DNA from: Sulfurovum sp. | GTDB taxonomy: Bacteria; Campylobacterota; Campylobacteria; Campylobacterales; Sulfurovaceae | Direction of reading: 5' to 3' | DNA: 7,229 nt | Assembly (NCBI GenBank): GCA_021159425.1 | Contig: JAGGRU010000081.1 | Span: forward strand, 1 to 7,229 | Shown here: positions 1 through 5,192 of the stretch, piece after piece | Layout of the letters: the number at the start of each line of letters is the position of its first letter | How positions within the stretch are numbered: position 1 is the stretch's first letter | The notes under the pieces: model-generated | Told to the model about the DNA's origin: nothing | What the model saw: only the letters and a program-made list of their open reading frames with translations | Database searches by the model: none | Translations under genes and position numbers: made by a program

Positions 1-80
1 AGTTTATATAGTTATAATTACTATCTATTTGAAAAAAATGTCAATTTGTCATATTTTTCATGTACACGAATTTTTCATAC

Positions 81-86
81 TACAAT
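81..86 (+). promoter_or_regulatory. Putative -10 box of the ORF6N gene
   Basis: TACAAT lies 26 nt upstream of the preferred ATG at 113 and would start a transcript near 93, leaving a leader of about 20 nt that carries the GGAG ribosome site. No convincing -35 hexamer sits at the usual spacing. The 9-mer ATTTTTCAT occurs twice just upstream (53-61 and 70-78, 17 nt apart) and may be an upstream element. The rest of 1-80 is AT-rich with no gene visible. Confidence 0.4.
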
Positions 87-102
87 AGTCTATTAAAACA
101 TT

Positions 103-106
103 GGAG
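103..106 (+). promoter_or_regulatory. Ribosome binding site that decides the ORF6N start
   Basis: GGAG lies 6 nt before the ATG at 113 but only 3 nt before the ATG at 110, and it is inside the reading frame if the TTG at 101 is taken as start. The spacing favours 113. Confidence 0.5.
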
Positions 107-112
107 CTGATG

Positions 113-631
113 ATGGATGAATTGATAGTGCAGGGTGAAATTAGTGACCGTATTTTCACTATACGCAATATACAGGTGATGATCGATAGAGATCTGGCAG
201 AACTATATCAGGTTAGTACAAAAGTATTGAATCAAGCTGTAAAAAGAAACATAAAAAGATTCCCAAGTGATTTTATGTTTCAGTTGAGTGAAAAAGAGAA
301 AAGTGAACTGGTCACAAATTGTGACCGGTTCAATACGCTTAAGCATTCAACTGTTACTCCTTATGTATTTACTGAAGAAGGCATATATATGTTAGCTACC
401 GTATTGAAGAGTGATGTTGCTACAGATGTGAATATTGCCATTATCCGAACATTTAAAAAACTACGAGAGTTCAGCAAACACTATAATGCTTTAGCAAAGA
501 AGATCATGGAAGTGGAACGGAAGAGTGACAAGCAGTATAAAGAGCTCACTAAAGCATTGGAAGATCTGATCTATGAAGCGAAAATAGTTGAGAGTAAAAC
601 CATTGGGTTCATTAAGCCGGAAAAGGAGTAA
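113..631 (+). CDS. ORF6N domain-containing protein (putative DNA-binding regulator)
   Basis: A 172-residue protein. Residues about 13-60 carry the ORF6N signature: an IFTIR-type opening, then VMIDRDLAELYQV, LNQAVKRNIKRFPSDFMFQL. Residues 83-119 contain the second conserved block, PYVFTEEGIYMLATVL followed by VNIAIIRTFKKLREF. From about 120 to 160 the chain is charged and helical, probably a coiled coil for oligomerisation. The family was defined from phage anti-repressor-like proteins related to KilA-N/Bro, often found as single chromosomal genes; a DNA-binding role is inferred from the family and no target is known. Start chosen at 113 because GGAG is 6 nt upstream; ATG 110 and TTG 101 are alternatives in the same frame. 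No phage structural, integrase or toxin gene accompanies it in the window. It converges on the phosphoribosyltransferase with only 4 nt between stop codons. Confidence 0.85.
   Translation: MDELIVQGEISDRIFTIRNIQVMIDRDLAELYQVSTKVLNQAVKRNIKRFPSDFMFQLSEKEKSELVTNCDRFNTLKHSTVTPYVFTEEGIYMLATVLKSDVATDVNIAIIRTFKKLREFSKHYNALAKKIMEVERKSDKQYKELTKALEDLIYEAKIVESKTIGFIKPEKE
310..326. repeat. Perfect 17-bp palindrome inside the ORF6N gene
   Basis: GGTCACAA-A-TTGTGACC: two perfect 8-nt arms around a single central A. It lies within the codons for residues 66-72 (LVTNCDR). Its geometry resembles an operator for a dimeric regulator, but the same residues are a recurring stretch in this protein family as I recall it, so the symmetry may be a by-product of coding. 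Confidence 0.5.
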
Positions 632-660
632 ATCTCTAATCTAAGAGATAATCCTTTTCC
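619..660. terminator. Bidirectional hairpin shared by two convergent gene ends
   Basis: Outer arms GGAAAAGGA (619-627) and TCCTTTTCC (652-660) are perfectly complementary over 9 bp. Inner arms ATCTCT (632-637) and AGAGAT (644-649) add 6 bp around a 6-nt loop, with a small internal loop between the two stems. The structure covers the last codons and the stop of both the ORF6N gene (TAA 629-631) and the phosphoribosyltransferase (TAG 636-638), so it would form in transcripts from either strand. There is no U-run after either side, so it is not a textbook intrinsic terminator; it could instead block RNase or be a weak terminator. Confidence 0.45.
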
Positions 661-1082
661 CAGAAAAACTCGATCCACTCATCTGTTTCGTAGAGTGCAA
701 AGTCTGGCTGAATGACAGCAGTATTTTTATAGTAAATTGTAGCGACTTTGAATTCTACTTTGGGAAAGTGGTGTTTGAGGTAATTCAAAACCTCTTTGAC
801 AGTCTGCCCAGAGTCTACAATGTCATCAAGCAGAATGACTTTTTTGGCTTTTCCCAATTCCGGGACATTGAAAATCTCACAGACTTTACCTCTTTGGTCT
901 CCATCGTAGAGTATGGAGTTGATGCTCATAAGCTGACGGTTGTCTGTGGCTGAAGCATAAGCATGAGCCAATGTCCATCCGCCTCTGGCAATACCAATGA
1001 TAGTGTCAGGGTTATAGTCTTCTGTTATTCTGACCAACTCTTTAACATCTGTTACAAATTTTTCATAACCGTAATAAACCAT
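636..1082 (-). CDS. Purine phosphoribosyltransferase, xanthine/guanine type (Gpt-like)
   Basis: A 148-residue soluble type I phosphoribosyltransferase. It would transfer ribose-5-phosphate from PRPP to a purine base (guanine, xanthine or hypoxanthine) to give the nucleotide. The PRPP-binding loop is VILLDDIVDSGQTV at residues 82-95, with the acidic pair D86-D87; an IARGGW loop sits at 31-36; and the C-terminal TDEWIEFFWEKD matches the base-binding hood region of bacterial XGPRT (compare TWIEQPWD in E. coli Gpt, from memory). Length is close to the usual ~150 residues. The start is the ATG at 1082, because AGGAGA lies 7 nt upstream; a TTG at 1100 extends the frame by six residues but would place that ribosome site inside the gene. 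The upstream permease stops 10 nt before this start, so the pair is co-transcribed. Base specificity cannot be read from sequence alone. Confidence 0.85.
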   Translation of the reverse strand: MVYYGYEKFVTDVKELVRITEDYNPDTIIGIARGGWTLAHAYASATDNRQLMSINSILYDGDQRGKVCEIFNVPELGKAKKVILLDDIVDSGQTVKEVLNYLKHHFPKVEFKVATIYYKNTAVIQPDFALYETDEWIEFFWEKDYLLD

Positions 1083-1088
1083 AAATTT

Positions 1089-1094
1089 TCTCCT
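1089..1094 (-). promoter_or_regulatory. Ribosome binding site overlapping the permease stop codon
   Basis: AGGAGA on the minus strand, 7 nt before the ATG at 1082. Its first two bases are the last two of the permease TAG stop (1093-1095), the arrangement expected for translational coupling. It fixes the phosphoribosyltransferase start. Confidence 0.75.
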
Positions 1095-2355
1095 AGACAA
1101 ATAAAATAAGTGATGAAAAGAGTGTTAAGAACAACAACTCAAGGTTGAGATCTTTAAATTCTCTTTTTGCTGCTTTAATGATAACATAGTTCACCATACC
1201 CAAAGCTAATCCTGTAGCGATGGAGGTAGTGAAGGGGATCATGGTAATAGTTAAAAAGGCTGAACTTGCTGTGGCAAAGTCTGAAAAATCGATCTTGGCG
1301 ACATCAGTGAACATAAAGATCCCTACCATGATGAGTACCGGGTAGATTGCATTGGGGTGGATGGAGGCAAAGAGAGGAAGCATAAAGAGTGTCAAAATGA
1401 AAAGTACTGACGTAAAGAGTGTGCTTAGTCCAGTACGTCCTCCCTGTTCAACCCCAACCGCACTCTCTACAAAAGAGGTAACAGTGGAGAGCCCGAGTAG
1501 TGCTCCTATAGAGGAGAACAAAGCATCGACCTGCAGTGTTTTTTCAAGTTTTGTATTGTCATCAAAGATCTTTCCTCCTACGCCGGTGAGTGTACCTACG
1601 GAGTCAAAAATGTCTGTGACTAAAAAAGCGATGACGACAGGGATGACTGCCAGTGAGGAAAATGCTTTGAAGTCCAGTTCCAGGGCAATGGGTGCAATGG
1701 ATGCAGGCATAGAAAAAAGTGAGTCAGGTAGTTTGCTGAGTCCTGTCATCCATGCAACTATAGCACCTGCGGCAATAGCAATAATGAAAGATCCCTGTAC
1801 TTTGTTGGCATGTAAAATGAAAACGAGAAGTGTCACACCTAAGCCAAGTAGCACAGAAGGCTCTGATAGTGTCCCGAGTTTTACAAAAGTAACAGGGTCG
1901 GGTACAACAATACCCATCTGTTTTAAAGCAATAAAGGCTAAAAAAGCTCCGATACCAGCTGCAATAGAACGACGAATATCAATAGGGATACGCTGTAATG
2001 CGATACGCCTAAAAGGAGAGAGGCTCAAAAGTATGAAGATCACACCTGAAGCAAAGACCACACCTAAAGCACTTTGCCAGGTCATACCCAAACCTTTGAC
2101 CAATCCAAATGTAAAGTAGGCATTCAATCCCATTCCTACACTCAGTGCAATAGGTGTTTTGGCATAGATGGCATTTGTGGCTGTGGCAAAGATGGTTATG
2201 AGTGCCGTAGCCGTAACTACTGCTTCGTAGGGCATGCCTGCTTCCGAGAGAATAAGTGCATTGAGAGGGATGATATAGATCATCGCCAAGAAGACAGACA
2301 TACCTGCGGTGAGTTCAGTTTTAAGATCGAAGGTTCCGAAAAGTTTTTGCAACAT
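1093..2355 (-). CDS. Purine nucleobase permease, NCS2 family (AzgA/PbuG-like)
   Basis: A 420-residue inner-membrane protein, hydrophobic throughout, with roughly a dozen membrane segments. It probably imports adenine, guanine or hypoxanthine with protons. Hallmarks of the AzgA/PbuG branch are visible: GMSVFLAMIYIIPLNALIL in the first segment (18-36), GMGLNAYF (75-82 region), TDIFDSVGTLTGVG (247-260), the substrate/proton-site region TSFVESAVGVEQGGRTGLS (293-311, with E297), and IATGLALGMVNYVII near the end. Length is typical for the family (about 430). The start is ATG 2355, since GAGGTG sits 5 nt upstream; a TTG at 2358 is an alternative. The gene is first in an operon with the Gpt-like transferase, which supports a purine rather than uracil or sulfate substrate: transporter and trapping enzyme are made together. 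Exact base preference is not determinable here. Confidence 0.9.
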   Translation of the reverse strand: MLQKLFGTFDLKTELTAGMSVFLAMIYIIPLNALILSEAGMPYEAVVTATALITIFATATNAIYAKTPIALSVGMGLNAYFTFGLVKGLGMTWQSALGVVFASGVIFILLSLSPFRRIALQRIPIDIRRSIAAGIGAFLAFIALKQMGIVVPDPVTFVKLGTLSEPSVLLGLGVTLLVFILHANKVQGSFIIAIAAGAIVAWMTGLSKLPDSLFSMPASIAPIALELDFKAFSSLAVIPVVIAFLVTDIFDSVGTLTGVGGKIFDDNTKLEKTLQVDALFSSIGALLGLSTVTSFVESAVGVEQGGRTGLSTLFTSVLFILTLFMLPLFASIHPNAIYPVLIMVGIFMFTDVAKIDFSDFATASSAFLTITMIPFTTSIATGLALGMVNYVIIKAAKREFKDLNLELLFLTLFSSLILFV

Positions 2356-2360
2356 CAATA

Positions 2361-2367
2361 CACCTCT
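2361..2367 (-). promoter_or_regulatory. Ribosome binding site of the permease
   Basis: AGAGGTG on the minus strand ends 5 nt before the ATG at 2355. The spacing favours ATG 2355 over TTG 2358 (2 nt). Confidence 0.6.
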
Positions 2368-2399
2368 TTTATGTGATCATAAATAATACTGTAAATGAA

Positions 2400-2405
2400 A
2401 TTATA
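2400..2405 (-). promoter_or_regulatory. Putative -10 box of the purine operon
   Basis: A consensus TATAAT on the minus strand, predicting a start near 2393 and a leader of about 38 nt. No -35 is found at 16-18 nt; TTTACA (2418-2423) is too close at 12 nt. The short leader is too small for a purine riboswitch aptamer, and none of its conserved loop sequences are seen. Confidence 0.45.
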
Positions 2406-2473
2406 AGTGGATTTAATTGTAAAGTATTAGTAGATTGTGAGTATGATTGCAAAGAAGGAAACTGAAATGTTCC

Positions 2474-2504
2474 CTCGTTCCCATCGTCCTCGATGGGAAT
2501 GTAT
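2474..2504 (+). repeat. REP unit, left
   Basis: Stem TTCCCATCG (2478-2486) pairs perfectly with CGATGGGAA (2491-2499) over 9 bp, closing a TCCT tetraloop. It is preceded by the CTCG tetranucleotide at 2474-2477. Confidence 0.8.
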
Positions 2505-2554
2505 ACATCAACACAATAAGCAAAACAAATTCTACACTACGCATAAACCTATAT

Positions 2555-2585
2555 ATGCATTCCCACGCAGGAGCATGGGAACGAG
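2555..2585 (-). repeat. REP unit, right (inverted copy)
   Basis: Read on the minus strand, the stem TTCCCATGC (2581-2573) pairs with GCGTGGGAA (2568-2560) through eight Watson-Crick pairs and one T-G wobble. It has the same TCCT loop and the same CTCG lead-in (2585-2582) as the left unit. Confidence 0.8.
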
Positions 2586-2626
2586 AGTAAAAATCCAAAT
2601 TACATACTGCCTTTATGGTTATTGGC

Positions 2627-2632
2627 TATAAT
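2627..2632 (+). promoter_or_regulatory. -10 box of the VWA gene, probably giving a leaderless mRNA
   Basis: A consensus TATAAT ends 6 nt before the ATG at 2639, so transcription is expected to begin at or next to the A of the start codon. There is no Shine-Dalgarno between them. No clear -35 is visible. Confidence 0.55.
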
Positions 2633-2638
2633 CCACCT

Positions 2639-3841
2639 ATGACACATTTAGAAAAAATACAAAAAGCCAAAGCCAAACTGATGTTGGATCATCCGTACTT
2701 TGGTACGCTGGCATCTGCATTGAAACTTGAGAAAAATAATGAGATTCTTACTTTTTCTTCAGATGGTGAAAGAATGACTTATAATTCTGAATATGTTGAC
2801 AAGCTGGAAGTTCCAGAAGTAGAGTTCATGATGGCAAACGGTGCGATGCATTCTGTGCTTAAACATCAGCACAGAGCTTCAGGAAGAACCAACTGGTTAT
2901 GGCAGACTGCCACAGACTATGTGGTCAACGGAATGTTGGTCAAGAATGGTATGCAGGCTCCTGTATATGCCAATTATGAAGAAAAGTTTTCCGGGATGTA
3001 CGCTGAAGAGGTGTATGAACTCCTTCGTGCTGAGATGAACTCTGATGAAGAGCATGCAAGTGAAGAACAGAAAACAGAACAGATAACAGAAGCGGATGAT
3101 GTGTATGCTGAAAATCAAACAGTTCAAAAAGAGATGACAGAGTCACCCGATGCAGACCATACAGAGTTTGACAAAAGTGATCACAAAGAAGAGGCTAACA
3201 CTACACCTGACTTAGAGTCATTGAGTGAAGAGATGAAAGAACATTTTGAGCAAATTTTTCAAAAGCTTAACCGACAGGGAAATTTACCTCAAGACTTGAA
3301 GTTTGTTGTACCGGAGTATTTTTCGCATAAAGTAGATTGGCGAGAGTTACTCTATGGTTATATTGCTTCGTATGCCAAAAGTACTTACTCTTTTGTTCCA
3401 CCTAATATGAAATACCTTTATCGCGGTATTTATTTACCAAGCTTGAGTTCTGACCTTTTACGTATTGTCATTGCCATCGATACTTCAGGTTCTGTAGATG
3501 AAACGCTCTTGACTACATTTTTAGGAGAGATCAACTCCATCATGCAGTCTTACCCTAATTATGAAATTGATGTGATCACTGCAGATGCCAAGATCCAGTC
3601 TCACAAAATCTTTCTTCCCGGTGAGAATTTGGACTATGAAGTATCTGGAGGAGGGGGAACAGACTTCCGTCCGGTATTTGAATATATAGACCAACAGATC
3701 AATTATCCTACACTTTTACTCTATTTTACAGATGGTATGGGTACATTTCCCGAAACGGAACCCTCTTATGATGTGATGTGGGTCATGCCGGAAGAGAAGG
3801 AAGTTCCTTTTGGAGAAGTAATGGTTTTGGAAGCAGAGTAA
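2639..3841 (+). CDS. DUF2201-type protein: metallopeptidase-like N-terminus and VWA-like C-terminus
   Basis: A 400-residue predicted cytoplasmic protein with no signal peptide or membrane segment. Residues 1-130 resemble the putative metallopeptidase domain of the DUF2201/COG3864 family, including ATDYVVNGML (91-100) and MYAEEVYELL (120-129). Where active members are expected to have HExxH, this one reads NGAMH (67-71) followed by H76, so the first His and the catalytic Glu appear lost. Residues 132-200 are a Glu/Asp-rich linker. Residues 273-398 form a VWA-like domain with a metal-ion-dependent adhesion site: DTSGS (281-285), GGGGTDF (337-343) and TDG (364-366). VWA proteins of this kind commonly partner a MoxR-type AAA+ ATPase; none is in the window. 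Start chosen at 2639: the upstream ATG at 2615 precedes the -10 box, so it would not be in a transcript made from that promoter. The LRR-kinase gene follows after 23 nt. Substrate and role are unknown. Confidence 0.8.
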   Translation: MTHLEKIQKAKAKLMLDHPYFGTLASALKLEKNNEILTFSSDGERMTYNSEYVDKLEVPEVEFMMANGAMHSVLKHQHRASGRTNWLWQTATDYVVNGMLVKNGMQAPVYANYEEKFSGMYAEEVYELLRAEMNSDEEHASEEQKTEQITEADDVYAENQTVQKEMTESPDADHTEFDKSDHKEEANTTPDLESLSEEMKEHFEQIFQKLNRQGNLPQDLKFVVPEYFSHKVDWRELLYGYIASYAKSTYSFVPPNMKYLYRGIYLPSLSSDLLRIVIAIDTSGSVDETLLTTFLGEINSIMQSYPNYEIDVITADAKIQSHKIFLPGENLDYEVSGGGGTDFRPVFEYIDQQINYPTLLLYFTDGMGTFPETEPSYDVMWVMPEEKEVPFGEVMVLEAE

Positions 3842-3852
3842 GTTAATTTAGA

Positions 3853-3858
3853 TAAAAT
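3853..3858 (+). promoter_or_regulatory. Putative -10 box of the LRR-kinase gene, leaderless geometry
   Basis: TAAAAT within GATAAAATAC ends 6 nt before the ATG at 3865, the same distance as in the preceding gene. No Shine-Dalgarno is present in the 23-nt gap. Read-through from the VWA gene is also possible. Confidence 0.4.
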
Positions 3859-3864
3859 ACGACC

Positions 3865-5175
3865 ATGAATACTTTAGAAAAGCTTTGTACCGGAAAACTG
3901 GTTGGATCAATAAGACTCTCGTTATCGTGTGATTTGAAAATATTTCCTCCAGAGATATTTGAACTTGCTGACTCATTGGAAATCTTAGATCTTTCCAATA
4001 ATCAATTATCTGCTCTACCTGATGACTTTGGAAGATTGAAAAAATTACGTATACTTTTTTTGTCAGAAAATGAGTTTAAAGAAATTCCTAAAGTTTTAGC
4101 TCAGTGTCCGGAATTGAGCATGATAGGATTTAAATCCAATCAAATTTCACTCTTTCCGGAAAATGCACTTCCTTTAAAGGTACAATGGCTTATTTTAACT
4201 GACAATAAATTAAAAAAACTACCGGATTCTATAGGAAACTTAACAAAACTCCAAAAATGTATGCTTGCCGGCAATAGACTTCATTCACTTCCAAACACTA
4301 TGGCATCCTGTAAAAACCTTGAACTTTTACGTATCTCTGCCAATCAGATAGAGAGACTTCCATCCTGGTTGTTTGCCTTGCCACGTCTTTCATGGCTTGC
4401 CTGTGCCGGAAATCCTTTTATCAATAAACATTTATTAGAGGAAGAGGAACTCAAAGAGATACACTGGAATGATATAATCCTTCATGAAGAGCTTGGCAAG
4501 GGTGCTTCAGGTGTGATCTCAAGAGCCAGTTTATTTGAGAAGGAAGAATCTTTTGCCATTAAAATATTTAAAGGTGAAGTGACAAGTGACGGCTATCCTG
4601 TAGATGAAATGCAGGCATGTATCACAGCAGGAATGCATGAGAACTTAACAACTTTACATGGTAAGCTGCATGGACATCATGAAGAAAAAGAAGGTCTTGT
4701 ATTGTCATTAATTCCATCTTCTTATAATAATTTAGGAAATCCACCCAACTTTGATACATGTACAAGAGATACGTATGATGAAAATACGACTTTTGTACTT
4801 TCACATATACTACGTATTGCAAATGAAATTGCCTCAGCTTCAGCACACTTGCATAGCAGAAAAATGATGCATGGAGACCTTTATTCCCATAATATTCTCA
4901 TTAATGAACATGGGCATAGTCTACTTGGAGATTTTGGTGCTGCAACTTTATATGAGAACATTGATGATATAGAGTGTGAATCCTTTGAAAGGCTGGAAGT
5001 AAGAGCATTTGGCTGTCTTTTGGAAGATATGTTAGACAGATGCAAGTCTGAAGATCTATCTGCCCATAAAGAAATGGTAGAAGCTCTTAGCGAATTGAAA
5101 CAGTTATGTATGAATGAAAAAGTAAGCAAGCGTCCACTTTTCAGGGATATTTCTAATACACTGTTGAAAATATAA
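3865..5175 (+). CDS. Leucine-rich-repeat protein fused to a Ser/Thr-type protein kinase
   Basis: A 436-residue predicted cytoplasmic protein. Residues about 32-187 hold some seven LRRs of 22-23 residues with the pattern LxxLxLxxNxLxxLP, for example SLEILDLSNNQLSALP (38-52), ending with AGNPF (181-185). Residues 203-436 form a eukaryotic-like kinase with its key residues present: glycine loop GKGASG (211-216), AIK lysine K233, a likely helix-C E248, catalytic loop HGDLYSHN (336-343; D338, N343), DFG (356-358), and EVRAFGCL (378-385). HRD is replaced by HGD, so it is a non-RD-type kinase, and the C-lobe is short. As I recall, a similar LRR-kinase of about 430 residues occurs widely in proteobacteria; its substrate is not known to me. 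The LRR part probably binds a partner or substrate. It follows the VWA gene in the same direction and converges on the response regulator, 17 nt away. Confidence 0.88.
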   Translation: MNTLEKLCTGKLVGSIRLSLSCDLKIFPPEIFELADSLEILDLSNNQLSALPDDFGRLKKLRILFLSENEFKEIPKVLAQCPELSMIGFKSNQISLFPENALPLKVQWLILTDNKLKKLPDSIGNLTKLQKCMLAGNRLHSLPNTMASCKNLELLRISANQIERLPSWLFALPRLSWLACAGNPFINKHLLEEEELKEIHWNDIILHEELGKGASGVISRASLFEKEESFAIKIFKGEVTSDGYPVDEMQACITAGMHENLTTLHGKLHGHHEEKEGLVLSLIPSSYNNLGNPPNFDTCTRDTYDENTTFVLSHILRIANEIASASAHLHSRKMMHGDLYSHNILINEHGHSLLGDFGAATLYENIDDIECESFERLEVRAFGCLLEDMLDRCKSEDLSAHKEMVEALSELKQLCMNEKVSKRPLFRDISNTLLKI

Positions 5176-5192
5176 CTGTTATAGAGACTTGT

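Larger units (their letters stand above)
2474..2585. repeat. REPIN-like element: two inverted REP hairpins
   Basis: Two 31-nt units in opposite orientation (2474-2504 and 2555-2585) match at 25 of 31 positions and are separated by a 50-nt AT-rich spacer. Each begins CTCGTTCCCAT and each folds into its own 9-bp hairpin. The layout is that of REPINs, the non-autonomous REP doublets mobilised in trans by RAYT (TnpA-REP, Y1) transposases; no RAYT gene is present here. It fills most of the divergent intergenic region between the permease and VWA genes, between the two promoters. Small open frames across it encode the repetitive peptides typical of mis-called genes over this repeat class. Confidence 0.8.

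Noticed and set aside
1..80. Imperfect AT-rich inverted repeat (ATAGT at 8-12 with ACTAT at 20-24) and other short symmetries at the left edge
   Set aside because: Five-base arms in very AT-rich DNA are expected by chance; no gene or RNA can be supported there.
1352..2119. A 255-codon open frame antisense to the permease
   Set aside because: It has Ser/Thr/Lys/Pro-rich low-complexity composition and no recognisable domain, and it is fully covered by a well-supported membrane transporter on the other strand.
2356..2399. A purine riboswitch in the permease leader
   Set aside because: The predicted leader is about 38 nt, too short for the aptamer, and no three-way-junction elements are visible.
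2413..2631. Two short open frames on opposite strands (2413-2598 minus, 2437-2631 plus)
   Set aside because: They run across the REPIN-like repeat and their peptides (with WECI and MGTR runs on both strands) are translations of the REP stems. Neither has a ribosome site, and they overlap each other antisense.
2615..2638. Upstream ATG at 2615 as the start of the VWA gene
   Set aside because: It lies before the TATAAT box at 2627-2632 and has no ribosome site; the conserved-looking N-terminus begins at MTHLEK (2639).
5171..5183. Palindrome TATAACTGTTATA over the LRR-kinase stop codon, considered as a terminator
   Set aside because: The stem would be only 5-6 A/T-rich pairs with a 1-3 nt loop and no adjacent U-run. 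The T7 run at 5211-5217 lies inside the response regulator, too far away.
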